Shown here one piece after another: positions 44,344 through 55,996 of a stretch of 64,000 bases of DNA. This DNA is from Thermohalobaculum sp039816045 (GTDB taxonomy: Bacteria > Pseudomonadota > Alphaproteobacteria > Rhodobacterales > Rhodobacteraceae): NCBI GenBank assembly GCA_039816045.1, contig JBCBYB010000002.1:165373-229372 (forward strand), read 5' to 3'. The first letter of the stretch is position 1. Every line of letters begins with the position of its first letter. The notes beneath the pieces were generated by a model that did not search any database, was not told where the DNA came from, and saw only the letters and a program-made list of their open reading frames with translations. The position numbers were made by a program, and so were the translations under genes.

Positions 44344-45525
44344 CTAGACACTGAATTGTGCGAGACGGCGGCCCATTTCTGCGATCCCCGCCTCGTCGGC
44401 GTTGGCAAAGGCGATTCGCAAGGCACGATCCCCGCCCCAGGCGGCATCCGAGGGCCCGAACATCGTACCAGGCAGAGTAAGAATGCCGGCATCTGCAAGA
44501 AGACGGCGTGCGAGATCGGTCGACAAGAGATCATAGGGCGCTTCGACCCAGGCAAAGTAGGCGCCCACCCCTTTGAGCCGCCAGTTTGGCAGGCCCGCAA
44601 AGACGCGTTCGACGGCTGCGCGCCGTGCCAGCAGTTCCGCACGCTCTCCGGCGACCCACTGGCTCAAACTCCGCAGGCCCGCCAACGCGCCGATTTGCCC
44701 GGTCCGAGGCGGACAGATGGTTACGGTGTCGAGAAATTTCTCGATCTCGGCGATACGGTCTACGCCGGTGACCAGCGCCCCGGTTCGATGGCCGGTGAGG
44801 CGGAAGACTTTCGAGAAGCTATAGAGATGGATCACCGTGTCCCGCCAGGCGTCTTCCTCGAAGAGCGTGTGCGGCGCCCCCGTGCCGGAATGGAAATCTC
44901 GGTAAGTCTCGTCCAGGACAAGCGCGACACCGCGCGCTCGTGCCAGCTCGTAGAAGGCGGCAATCAGGTCTGCTGGATACTCGGCACCGGTGGGATTGTT
45001 GGGCGTCACCAACACGATTGCGCGCGTTTCGGGCGTTAAGCGCCGCGCCGCCTCTTCCGGGTCGGGCAGCATCTGCTCGTCGCACACCAGCGGCGTGGCT
45101 TCGATGCCACTCATGTCCAGCCACATCTTGTGATTGAAGTACCATGGGACTGGAAGCATCACCGCATCCCCGGGGGCGGCCAGCGAGGCGATCGCCGCGC
45201 AGAAGGCTTGGTTGCAACCCGCCGTCACTGCGACTTCTTCCGCGGCAATCTCAGCGCCATAGGTTGCGGACCACCGGTCTGCGATCTCTTTGCGCAGGGC
45301 CGCATCACCGAGTACTGGGCCGTATAAGTGGGCCTCACCCCCCTCTGACAGCGCGGAGGCCATAGCGTCGCGCAGGACCGGCGGAGGGGGATCGACGGGG
45401 GCGGCCTGGCTCAAATTGAGAAGGGGCAAGCCCTCGGGAAGTTCCGTCTCCGCGAGCCAGCGCCGCGCTTCCATAACCGGCGGTGCCACCGTCCGCAGAA
45501 GGTTAGGGTTCGATCCTGCACGCAT
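44344..45525 (-). CDS. PLP-dependent class I/II aminotransferase
   Basis: 393 aa from the ATG at 45525 (MRAGSNPNLLRTVAPPVMEA), with GGGAG upstream; the longer frame is rejected. Fold-type I: NNPTGAEYP, ALVLDETYRDFHSG and the PLP Lys in LYSFSKVFRLTGHRTGALVT. The N-terminus LNLSQAAPVDPPPPVLRDAM is typical of the aspartate/alanine-type family; specific amino acid unknown. Convergence or operon partners: ppiD lies downstream at 84 bp, and the ABC-F gene is divergent. Confidence 0.9.
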   Translation of the reverse strand: MRAGSNPNLLRTVAPPVMEARRWLAETELPEGLPLLNLSQAAPVDPPPPVLRDAMASALSEGGEAHLYGPVLGDAALRKEIADRWSATYGAEIAAEEVAVTAGCNQAFCAAIASLAAPGDAVMLPVPWYFNHKMWLDMSGIEATPLVCDEQMLPDPEEAARRLTPETRAIVLVTPNNPTGAEYPADLIAAFYELARARGVALVLDETYRDFHSGTGAPHTLFEEDAWRDTVIHLYSFSKVFRLTGHRTGALVTGVDRIAEIEKFLDTVTICPPRTGQIGALAGLRSLSQWVAGERAELLARRAAVERVFAGLPNWRLKGVGAYFAWVEAPYDLLSTDLARRLLADAGILTLPGTMFGPSDAAWGGDRALRIAFANADEAGIAEMGRRLAQFSV

Positions 45526-45652
45526 TCCTACGTCTCCCTGCCCGGCTCCAGGCCGATCCCACCCCCTAACGCGTCGGCTGCCAGGGCGAAACCCCATGGA
45601 CTGTGGCCGCCACCGCTTGACGCGGAGCGCGGAGCGCGCGAGATCAACCGCT

Positions 45653-47463
<1,811 letters not shown>

Positions 47464-47467
<4 letters not shown>

Positions 47468-49593
47468 CGTTTTCGGACCGCAGCAGCCCCGGGCTCGCCA
47501 AATCGGCTTTGATCGGTGGACTGGGCGGGGCCATCGCCTTTCAACTTGGACCTGGGGTCGAGAGCCTCCTGCACCCTCCGGCATCTGCGACTGCACCGGT
47601 CGGCGATACCGCAATGGCCCTGTCCGGAGCGTATGCTTTCATCGCGGACACGTGGCGGCTCCCCCTGTTCGACTTCGAGGGGTTGTCTGAGATCCACGAA
47701 ACCAATGCGGTTTTCACGGACTCAATGCCGCTCTACGCCCTCCTATGGAAACTGGCAGCCCGCGTGATCACGATAGACTTCGCGCTCTATCTGCCGATTT
47801 GGGTGCTGTTGTTGTTCCTGTGGCAGGGCGCAGCGGGGGCTATGGCGCTCCGTCTCCTGGGGGTGCGAGAAGCTTTGCTGCTGGGCGCCAGCGCGTTGCT
47901 GTTGGCGCTTTGGCCCGCATTCTTGTTCCGGATCCCCCTGCATGCAGCCCTCTCCGCGCATGGTTTCGTAGTGATCGCCGCTGCCATGATGTTAGCTCGG
48001 CCGGAACCCAACGCGCGACTTGGGCGTAGGGTGGCCGGATGGGGCGTCCTTCTGGCAGCTGCCGCGCTCGTGCACGGCTATCTTGCCGCCATGGTGCTCG
48101 TGGCCTATGCGCTCCAAGGACTTGCCTTACTCGTAGACCCACCCGCGCGCACCAGCCGTCTGCACCTTCTCGGTCTCGGATTTCTCCCGCTCGCCGGCCT
48201 GATCGCCGTGATGGCGGTGGCGGGCTATTTTGGCGGTGCTCCCGGAGAGGCGGGCGGCTTCGGCCATTTTCACCTAAACCTGGCAGCGCCGCTGATGCAT
48301 GGCGGAGACTCTCTTCTGCCAGAGTTCCTGGAGATCCCCGATGGGCAGAAGAGCGGCTTCGCTTACGTCCCGGTCGGGGGATGGGTGTTGTTGGCCCTTG
48401 CTCTTGCCTTGACGCTGACGGGGTCGCGGCACCAATCCAAATCGTGCACAGCGGGGAATTTCTCGGGCGCCTTGGTGCTCTTGGCCGGTTGTCTCGGCGT
48501 TCTTCTCTTCGCGACGGCCGGACGGCTCGCTTGGGCCCAGGCGGAACTCCTGGTGGTGCCCTTTCCCAAGCTGGTCGAGGATGTCGGCGATGTCCTGCGC
48601 GGATCTGGACGATTCGTTTGGCTCCCACTCTATGCACTGCTTCTGCTGGCATCGGCTCGGATCTCACTGGTCCTGTCGCCGATGCGCGCGGGTGGTGTCA
48701 TCGCGATGGCAGCGGTCCTGATCGCGATCGAGATGAGCCCGCTTCGGAACCGTGTCTATCCAGAACCAGGCCTGATCTCGGGAGACCCGGTCATCGCCGC
48801 ACAGGTTCGGGCCGCAAAACGGGTCGCCGTGTTCCCCGCCTGGGGTTGCGACACGATTGCGCTCCATCAGCCCGGCGTCGACAAAGAGATCCAGTACCAC
48901 ACAGCCCTCGGACAGGGGCACATGGTGAATTCCTTCGCCGCTGCGCGCATCGAGCGGGTGTGCGACAAAGTCCCTCCGCCGGAATTTGTGGCCGAGCCCG
49001 GAGCATTGCTGGTGATCAAACGCGGGGCGGCAGGGCTCGGACCGCTCGATAGAGTTGATGTCGATCCACGCACCTGCTTTGGCCGCCAGGACCTGGCCCT
49101 GTGCGGCTCTTCGTTCAATGTATCGGCGGCGCTCGAACCGGTACCGTCGTCGCCTTTGACGCTGCCCGCCAACCTCGCCTTCGTAGACATCTTTACCGCC
49201 GATGCGCATCTGGGCCGTGGCTTTGCGCAGCCGGAACCTTGGGGGGTTTGGACAGTCGCGGATCGAGCTGTGATCCCATTGGCCTTCGGCGCACCGGTGA
49301 CCGCAGTTGTGCTGAGGATGCGCGGATTTGTGCCGGACGAACGCCCCGACACCGGCGCGACGATAACGTTGGAGACATATCAAGGGACCTGGCGGCAGCT
49401 CGGCGCGGCCCGACTTACATTCGCCCGAGGAGAAGGCCCTCAAGAAGCCACTTTTGAGTTGCGCGAGGGCGAGGCTGAGGAACGCATTCGGATCATCATC
49501 GAACCCGACCAGCCCATCAGCCCACAAGAACTTGGCCGCGGCAAGGACCGGCGTCGCCTGGGTGTCGGGCTCATCCGTCTGACCGCACGCTAG
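47464..49593 (+). CDS. Polytopic membrane protein, DUF6311-like
   Basis: 709 aa with a GTG start at 47464 that overlaps the ABC-F stop (GTGA). N-terminal segment resembles DUF6311 (AFIADTWRLPLFDFEGLS, then NAVFTDSMPLYALLWKL), a family of multi-pass proteins that look like glycosyltransferase GT-C type enzymes. About ten hydrophobic segments lie between residues 15 and 410, then a soluble C-terminal region of about 250 residues. The biochemical role is unknown; coupling to an ABC-F gene is notable. Confidence 0.78.
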
Positions 49594-49596
49594 TGC

Positions 49597-50412
49597 TTAC
49601 TCCGCAGCCGCCGGCGGCGGTCGCCGTCGCGAGCGGGGTCGCGATGCCCGCTGCTCCTCATGCGACTTGCGCAGGAGGGAGATCTCCTCACGCGAGCGGA
49701 CCCGATCCGCTTCCCGAAGTGAGCCGGCCACATAATCCATGTGCTGCTCCACGGCGCGCCGCGCGGCCACACCGTCGCGGGCCACGATGGCGTCTCGGAT
49801 CTGGCGGTGCTGGTCCATCAGCGTCTCGCGCCCTTCGTGCAGTCCGTAGATGACATTCCGGTTGTAGAACACGCCTCGGACCAGCAACTCGGACAGCGAT
49901 CGCATCATGTGCAGGAGGACGACGTTGTGCGCCGCCTCGACGATCGCACGGTGAAAGTCAGCATCGAGTGCCGCTGCTTCCTCGGTGTCACGCCGCGCAG
50001 CAGCTTTCTCAAGGCGCGCAAAGATCCCTTCGATGATCGCAAGATCAGCCTCGGTCGCATTTTGGGCGGCACGCTCCGCAGCCAATCCTTCGAGATCGCG
50101 TCTGAAGGAGATGTAGTCGAACAGGGCCGCATCATGGGTGGCAAAAAGCTCGATCAAGGGCGGCGCAAACGCGGATCCGAGGACAGACCCGATAAATGTA
50201 CCGCCGCCGGGGCGCGCCTCAATAAGGCCGCGCTCCTCAAGTTCCGCCAAGGCCTCGCGAAGTGTAGGCCGGGACACATCAAGTCGTTCGGCCAGATCCC
50301 GCTCCGATGGCAAACGATCTCCCGGCCGTAGAACTCCCTGTAGGATCAGACTTTCGATCTGCCGGATCACAGCTTGGGAGATCTTTTGTGATGCAATCTT
50401 GTGGAAAGGCAT
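49597..50412 (-). CDS. FadR-subfamily GntR transcriptional regulator
   Basis: 271 aa from the ATG at 50412 (MPFHKIASQKISQAV); the longer frame is rejected. The wHTH contains LRPGDRLPSERDLAERLDVS and RPTLREALAELEERGLIEAR. The C-terminal FCD ligand domain shows the metal-binding helices (LDADFHRAIVEAAHN, DQHRQIRDAIVARDG, HMDYV). The C-terminus is a basic, Arg-rich tail (RASRPRSRRRPPPAAAE). Ligand unknown. Convergent with the DUF6311-like gene, with stops 3 nt apart. Confidence 0.93.
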   Translation of the reverse strand: MPFHKIASQKISQAVIRQIESLILQGVLRPGDRLPSERDLAERLDVSRPTLREALAELEERGLIEARPGGGTFIGSVLGSAFAPPLIELFATHDAALFDYISFRRDLEGLAAERAAQNATEADLAIIEGIFARLEKAAARRDTEEAAALDADFHRAIVEAAHNVVLLHMMRSLSELLVRGVFYNRNVIYGLHEGRETLMDQHRQIRDAIVARDGVAARRAVEQHMDYVAGSLREADRVRSREEISLLRKSHEEQRASRPRSRRRPPPAAAE

Positions 50413-50466
50413 GGGTCTCTCGCAAAGTGGTCTGTTGAACCTACCGCTTTGTGCATGACCTGCCAA

Positions 50467-52923
50467 TCACCGGTCGGAAGATTCCCGTGCCGCGGGGTTC
50501 GGTTCCGTAAGTTCGGCCATCAAAGCCGCGGCGTCTTCCAAGATCGCCTCTTCCGCCGTTCCGCCAGTGATTGGAACGCGGCCCATTTCTAGGAGCAGAG
50601 GAGCAGCGAGGGGTGTCACCCGATCCGCCTCGACATGGTCGATCCGATCCGAAATCCGGGCAAGCATCTCCTCGATCCGCCCAAAATCCACCAGCCCCCG
50701 CATCGCTTCGGTCCGCGTGATCTCCAGCAAGAGATGATCGGGGTCATATCGACGCAACGTGTCGTAGAGGATGTCCGATGAGAAACTGACCTGTTTGCCC
50801 GACTTGCGGCGCCCCGCCGTGGTCCGCTCGATCAAACCTGCAACGATGGCCACATTGCGGAAGGTCCGTTTCATAACGGCATTCGACGCGATCCACTCCT
50901 CGAAGCCCGACTGAAGTCCGTCAGCCGCAAGCAGGGCCGCGGGGTCTGCTACGGGTTTCAACCCCCAGAGCATGACGGCGTAGTCGGTTGCCACAAACCC
51001 AAGCGGGGCGAGCCCCATCGCCTCCATCCGCTGAGAGAGTATCAGCCCGAGCGTCTGGTTCGCGTTCCGCCCCGCGAAGGCGTAGACAACAAGATGGCAT
51101 CTTCCTCCGCGCGGAAAGGTTTCGACCATCAACCGGTCCGGGCCCGGCAAGGCGGAATAGCTGCGCTGAAGCTCTAGCCAATCACGGACAGGACCCGGCA
51201 AAGGCGCCCAGGATGCTGGATCAGACAGCACCTCCATGACCCGGTGGGACAACTGTACGGAGGTCGCGAGCTTTGTTCCCATGAAGACAGCGATCTTCGG
51301 CTCACGGTCTCTCGCCGGCGAAACCTCGAGGGTCAGCTCACGCATGCCCTCGAACCGAACCACCCGTCCGCCGATCAGGAAGGTATCTCCGGGTGAGAGG
51401 GATGCGGCGAAGGCCTCCTCCACCTCACCGATGCGGGCGCCGCCCCTTCGACCCATCTGGACCGAGAGCGTTTCCGGCCCGACGATCGTGCCCGCATTCA
51501 TCCGCAACCGCGCGGCGCTCCGAGGATCTCGCAAGCGCCAAAGCCCGTCTGGCCCCAAAACCAAGCGCTGCCACTGGTCGTAAGCACGCAGCGCGTACCC
51601 ACCGGTTGCACAGAACTCCAAGCACCGATCGAAGGCCGCGCGTGACAGATCGCGATATGCGCCAGCCTGCGTCGTCTCGTCGTACAAAGCGCTTGCAGAG
51701 AACGGACCCGCGCAGGCGGTCAGCAGCAGATGCTGGCAGAGGACATCCAATCCTCCTTGCGCCAACTGCTCCCGATCCAGCGTTCCTTCCGCCACCGCAT
51801 CGAGCGCGGCATGACACTCGATCACCTCCATACGATTGGCCGGCACCAAGACCGCCTTCGAAGGCGCGTCATAGCGGTGGTTGGCCCGTCCGATCCGCTG
51901 AACGAGCCGCTTCACTGCTTTCGGTGCGCCGACCTGTATCACCAGATCCACATCGCCCCAGTCGAGGCCGAGATCCAATGACCCGGTCGCGACCACGGCG
52001 CGGAGAGCCCCTTCTGCCATAGCGGCCTCGACCCTTTGGCGCGCCTCCCGCCCGAGAGACCCGTGATGCAGCCCGATCGGCAGATCATCGGTGTTCTCGG
52101 CCCAGAGAGCCTGGAAGAACAGCTCCGCCTGTGCGCGCGTGTTGATGAACACGATCGTGGTGCGATGCGCGCGAATGAGGTCCATTACGGCACCGGCGGC
52201 ATAGCGCCCTCCCATCCCAGACCATGGTGGATCACCGGCATCGGACAGGATCGAGATGTCCGCCGGGGGTCCTGGATCGGCGTGGTAGACCTCCGTTTCC
52301 GCTCCCAACCACCTGCCTATTTCGTCGGGATCCTCCACGGTTGCTGAAAGCGCTATCCTGCGGTGGTGTGGCGCGACCGTGGTGAGCCTGGCCAGACTGA
52401 GCGACAGTTGATCCCCGCGCTTGCTTCCTGCGAGCGCATGCACCTCATCGACCACCACACAGGAAAGGTGCGAGAACAGTCGGCCCCCCTCTGGCTGAGA
52501 CAGCATGAGCGCCAGGCTCTCGGGCGTCGTGAGCAAGATGTGCGGCGGATCGGCCCGCTGGCGCTTCCGCCGGGAGGCAGCCGTGTCTCCCGTGCGCTCC
52601 TCGATGCGTATGTCGAGACCCATCTGATCGACCGGGCGACGCAAGTTTCGCGCGATATCGACGGCAAGCGCCTTCAAGGGCGAGATATAGAGGGTATGCA
52701 ACCCTCGGCCCTCGGCTCGCTGCGCCAGATCCACAAGGCTCGGCAGAAACCCAGCCAGCGTCTTGCCTGTCCCCGTGGGCGCGACCAGCAGGGCTGACTG
52801 GGCTTTACTCTCCAACAACGCGCGCTGGTGGTCGTGCAATGTCCAGCCGCGTGCCGCTAACCACCCCGCAAAAGGTTCGCGTAGCGAACAGTCGGCAGCA
52901 TCAGCGGGGGCGTCGCGGTTCAT
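50467..52923 (-). CDS. Lhr-type DEXH-box helicase (ligase-associated DNA-damage response type)
   Basis: 818 aa. Superfamily 2 helicase: Walker A APTGTGKT at residues 48-55, motif Ia SPLKALAVDIARNL, motif II DEVH at 159-162, motif III SATVEDP, motif V/VI VVATGSLDLGLDWGDVDLV and VQRIGRANHRYD. The C-terminal WH/Lhr-specific region starts after residue 400. It is the Lhr-core length used in bacterial DNA-repair clusters, but no ATP-dependent DNA ligase or phosphoesterase partner is in the window. Convergence with nothing: same strand as GntR gene downstream. Confidence 0.88.
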   Translation of the reverse strand: MNRDAPADAADCSLREPFAGWLAARGWTLHDHQRALLESKAQSALLVAPTGTGKTLAGFLPSLVDLAQRAEGRGLHTLYISPLKALAVDIARNLRRPVDQMGLDIRIEERTGDTAASRRKRQRADPPHILLTTPESLALMLSQPEGGRLFSHLSCVVVDEVHALAGSKRGDQLSLSLARLTTVAPHHRRIALSATVEDPDEIGRWLGAETEVYHADPGPPADISILSDAGDPPWSGMGGRYAAGAVMDLIRAHRTTIVFINTRAQAELFFQALWAENTDDLPIGLHHGSLGREARQRVEAAMAEGALRAVVATGSLDLGLDWGDVDLVIQVGAPKAVKRLVQRIGRANHRYDAPSKAVLVPANRMEVIECHAALDAVAEGTLDREQLAQGGLDVLCQHLLLTACAGPFSASALYDETTQAGAYRDLSRAAFDRCLEFCATGGYALRAYDQWQRLVLGPDGLWRLRDPRSAARLRMNAGTIVGPETLSVQMGRRGGARIGEVEEAFAASLSPGDTFLIGGRVVRFEGMRELTLEVSPARDREPKIAVFMGTKLATSVQLSHRVMEVLSDPASWAPLPGPVRDWLELQRSYSALPGPDRLMVETFPRGGRCHLVVYAFAGRNANQTLGLILSQRMEAMGLAPLGFVATDYAVMLWGLKPVADPAALLAADGLQSGFEEWIASNAVMKRTFRNVAIVAGLIERTTAGRRKSGKQVSFSSDILYDTLRRYDPDHLLLEITRTEAMRGLVDFGRIEEMLARISDRIDHVEADRVTPLAAPLLLEMGRVPITGGTAEEAILEDAAALMAELTEPNPAARESSDR

Positions 52924-52969
52924 GGATCGTATGTGTCCAGGAACCCCAGGTCTTGGACTGGGTCTTGTG

Positions 52970-54106
52970 TCAACGGCTCACCAGCTCTAACGGCATCCGG
53001 GAGAGCGGGTCCGGACCGGTTTCCCCAATGATCGATGTTCGTCCCAAGCACATTGCGGTCTCGCTCTCGCTGTCCATCAGGATCATGTGCAGGAAGATGA
53101 CCATGCCGGGCGCAATCACCGTTGATGCGTTCTCGTAGATCATACTCTCATCCATCCATGAGGGGCTGAAACGAGCGCCGAGGGAGTAGCCGCAGGCGTT
53201 CAGCCGATGCTTTGAGAGACCGAACGCATCCAGCGTTTCGGCATGGGCAGAAAACACCTGTCCGAGCGTGTTCCCGGGCTTGAGTGCCGCCTCGCAGGCT
53301 GCGAGCGCGGCTTCTGCGCCTTCCTGGAGCAGCAGATGTCGCGGTGTCGGCTCGCCAATCACCACGGTTTTCATGAGTGCGGCGTGATAACGCTTGGAAA
53401 CTCCGGCCCACTCAAAGGTGATCTGATCCTGCGCATCCAATCGTCTGCGCCCGGATTGATACCGGCAGAGCAGAGCGTAGCGCCCTGAGCCGATGATAAA
53501 CTCGTTGCCCGCATAGTCGCCGCCGCCAGCAAAGACGGCACCTTGCATTGCCGCGAGGATTTGTCCCTCTTCGGCACCTGCCTTGGTCTCTTCAAGCGCT
53601 GCATCCCAGGCAAGATCGCCGAGGCGCGCCGCCTCACGCACGCAGTCAAGCTCGGCCGGGCTTTTGATCAAGCGCAGGCCCGGGACGAGATCCGAGGCCT
53701 CAATCAGTCCCGGGATCTGCGCTGCAACGCGCGCGCCATTGGCATGGGTGAGGCCGTGGGTCGCCGTCTCCCAGCCAACCCGTCGATTGCTCAAGCCGAG
53801 TTCCTGGAGCATCGCTGCTAGGTCCTCGCTGGGGTTCGCGCCTTCGCGGTCGCGCCAGATCCGGATGTCCGAAATGGTGGAGGTCAACTGCGCTTGGCGA
53901 AGATCGGCCGATCGTGTCAACAGCACCAAGTGCTGATCCGAGACGACGAGGCACTGAAAAAAGCAGTAGCCAAACGTGTCATATCCGGTCAGCCAATACT
54001 GGCTCTCGGGCGCAAAAACCAACAGCGCATCGAGCCCCTGTTCCGCCATCTCTGCGCGGGTGCGCACCAAGCGGGCGTCGAATTCCTGCTGGGTGAAGTG
54101 CAGCAT
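52970..54106 (-). CDS. M24-family (pita-bread) protein lacking metal ligands
   Basis: 378 aa. Creatinase-type N-terminal domain, then the aminopeptidase-P/creatinase fold. The usual M24 motif GDxVxxDxGxxxxGYxSDxTR is here DQITFEWAGVSKRYHAALMKT, the GHGxG His is replaced (ACGYSLG), and the Glu of MVFxIEPG is FLHMILM. So the five metal ligands are not present as in metal-dependent members. Metal-free M24 relatives such as creatinase and ectoine hydrolase (DoeA) use another chemistry; the substrate here is unknown. Lies between the helicase and pgeF on the same strand. Confidence 0.88.
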   Translation of the reverse strand: MLHFTQQEFDARLVRTRAEMAEQGLDALLVFAPESQYWLTGYDTFGYCFFQCLVVSDQHLVLLTRSADLRQAQLTSTISDIRIWRDREGANPSEDLAAMLQELGLSNRRVGWETATHGLTHANGARVAAQIPGLIEASDLVPGLRLIKSPAELDCVREAARLGDLAWDAALEETKAGAEEGQILAAMQGAVFAGGGDYAGNEFIIGSGRYALLCRYQSGRRRLDAQDQITFEWAGVSKRYHAALMKTVVIGEPTPRHLLLQEGAEAALAACEAALKPGNTLGQVFSAHAETLDAFGLSKHRLNACGYSLGARFSPSWMDESMIYENASTVIAPGMVIFLHMILMDSESETAMCLGRTSIIGETGPDPLSRMPLELVSR

Positions 54107-54179
54107 CGGAGGCTCCTCAGATTTGGAAGTTTAGCGGAGGTGGCGTGGCGCAAGGCGACCGTGCGTTGCGTAAGAAACC

Positions 54180-54941
54180 TCAGGGATCATCCCTTAGGAC
54201 GATGGCTGAAACAAGCCGGCCGTAATCAGCCTCACCGGCGTGGGTCGCGCGGCGATAGGAGAAGAACCGAGCCTGGTCGCTATAGGTACAATGGCCGGTC
54301 CAGCTTGCCTCGACCCCGGAGGCGGCGAGACGCCAGCGGACATAGCCTGGCAAATCGAACTGCGCCCGATCCTCTCGCCCGCCTGCAAAGAACTGCGCGG
54401 TGTCTGGATCGTCGTCCAAGAATCTCTCAACGAACTCCGGCCCCACCTCATAGGCCGCTTGACCGATCGTCGGGCCAATGGCGGCCGCAATGGTCTCTTT
54501 GCTGGCGCCAAGCCGCACCATCGCATCGACGACCGCCTCGAGCACCCCTCCGACAGCTCCTTTCCATCCCGCATGCGCGGCCCCAATGACCCCGCTCTGC
54601 GTATCCGCCAGAAGGACAGGCGCACAGTCAGCGGTGAGAACGCCGAGCGCTATGCCTGCTCGGTCCGTGACCATTGCATCGGCATTGGGACGGTCCTCGC
54701 CCCAAGGCTGCGAAACGGTCACAACCTGATCGCTATGCACCTGCGCAGTCGAAACAAGCACTGTCCCGCCGAGATGGGCGGCGATGCGGGAGCGGTTCTC
54801 TGACACCGACGAGGCGTCATCGCGCGACCCCGGCCCGCCGTTGAGGCTGGCGTATAGGCCGACCGAAACGCCGCCCTCCCGGGAGAAAAACCCGTGGGAG
54901 ACGCCGCGGAGCGCATCGGAGGTGATCGGAGACAGTGACAT
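54180..54941 (-). CDS. pgeF: Peptidoglycan editing factor PgeF (laccase-domain, YfiH-like)
   Basis: 253 aa. The Cys-His catalytic/zinc triad residues are His69 (STAQVHSDQ), Cys106 (TADCAPVLL) and His123 (GAAHAGWKG). PgeF removes aberrant amino acids incorporated in place of L-Ala in UDP-MurNAc precursors, by analogy with E. coli. It overlaps the midA stop by 1 nt, making a pgeF-midA-lgt operon. Confidence 0.95.
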   Translation of the reverse strand: MSLSPITSDALRGVSHGFFSREGGVSVGLYASLNGGPGSRDDASSVSENRSRIAAHLGGTVLVSTAQVHSDQVVTVSQPWGEDRPNADAMVTDRAGIALGVLTADCAPVLLADTQSGVIGAAHAGWKGAVGGVLEAVVDAMVRLGASKETIAAAIGPTIGQAAYEVGPEFVERFLDDDPDTAQFFAGGREDRAQFDLPGYVRWRLAASGVEASWTGHCTYSDQARFFSYRRATHAGEADYGRLVSAIVLRDDP

Positions 54942-55996
54942 CAGCTCTCCGGGAACCCTGGCAGGCTCGGGATATCCGGTGAAGCGACCCCGAGAACGCG
55001 GAACAGGGTCCCCATTGCTGCCGCATCGGTCAAGCGCTCAAGTTCGGAGGCGATCGCATTCGCCCGTCCAGGGTCACTCTCCGCCAGCCGAGACGCCCGC
55101 TGCCCGATGCCGAGCGACGCCATAAAGCTGCCTTGAGCCGTCTCTGCGCACCTTAGTCCTTCGAAACGGCCCGCCAGGTCGGTGAAATCGATCAGCCATG
55201 TCAGATCGGTCTCGCCTGGACGGGAGAGCGGATCGACCTTGCGATGACCGCGGACCGCTTGGAGCGTCGGCCCAGGAGGCCGAGGACGCGTGTATCCGTA
55301 GTCGATCAGCAACGCAGCACCGCCTGACCCCGAAAGGCGCCTTGCAATCTCATCAGTGACCGCCTCGACGGCCGGAGACTTCTCCGCCCAATCTCCTGCC
55401 CCCGCTTCTCCGGGCAGCGGCGCGCTGTGTCCCCAGGCCAGTTCACCCTCCGGCCCAAGGCCGAGCAAGCGCTCGTGCCACCCCCGGTCGGAGGCGATGA
55501 ACTGGCGTACCGGCAAGGCATCGAGGAACTCGTTCGCCACCAAAAGCATCGGCCCGTCTGGCACAGCGGTGAGGCTCTCGGCCCACTGAGCATGCGGCAC
55601 CCGTTTCGCCTGCTCGGCGCGCAAGGCGGGCGATGTCTCGACCAGCCAGACCTCCGCCGCATCGGGCAAACCAGTGGTCTGCGCCGCCCTCAGCGCGTCG
55701 GCCATTAGCGTTCCGCGCCCTGGGCCAAGTTCGATCAAGCGAACGGGGCCACCCCCTGCCTCTTGCCAGACCGTGGCGAGCCAAAGGCCGATCATCTCGC
55801 CAAACATCTGGCTGATCTCAGGCGCTGTGATGAAATCCCCCGCAGCGCCAAGGGGATCTCGCGTGGCATAGTAGCCGTGTTCCGGATGCGCCAAAGCAAG
55901 GGCCATGAAATCCGCGACGCTCAGAGGTCCCGTCGATGCGATCTGCGCCTTCAGCAGCCGCTCGACAGCGGTCTCAGGGTCGGCCGGATCGGTCAC
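54941..55996 (-). CDS. MidA/NDUFAF7-family SAM-dependent methyltransferase
   Basis: 351 aa from a GTG at 55996 (VTDPADPETAV) overlapping the lgt stop (GTGA); the longer frame is the shadow of lgt. Motifs: FMALALAHPEHGYYATRDPL, FITAPEISQMFGEMIGLWLA and the SAM-binding IELGPGRGTLMADALRA, then NEFLDALPVRQF. NDUFAF7, the mitochondrial homologue, dimethylates an Arg on a complex I subunit. The bacterial target is not certain. Confidence 0.93.
   Translation of the reverse strand: MTDPADPETAVERLLKAQIASTGPLSVADFMALALAHPEHGYYATRDPLGAAGDFITAPEISQMFGEMIGLWLATVWQEAGGGPVRLIELGPGRGTLMADALRAAQTTGLPDAAEVWLVETSPALRAEQAKRVPHAQWAESLTAVPDGPMLLVANEFLDALPVRQFIASDRGWHERLLGLGPEGELAWGHSAPLPGEAGAGDWAEKSPAVEAVTDEIARRLSGSGGAALLIDYGYTRPRPPGPTLQAVRGHRKVDPLSRPGETDLTWLIDFTDLAGRFEGLRCAETAQGSFMASLGIGQRASRLAESDPGRANAIASELERLTDAAAMGTLFRVLGVASPDIPSLPGFPES

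Noticed and set aside
45290..45652. A 121-residue N-terminal extension of the ABC-F protein
   Set aside because: It runs through the divergent aminotransferase gene in another frame; the ATG at 45653 starts the first ABC cassette properly.
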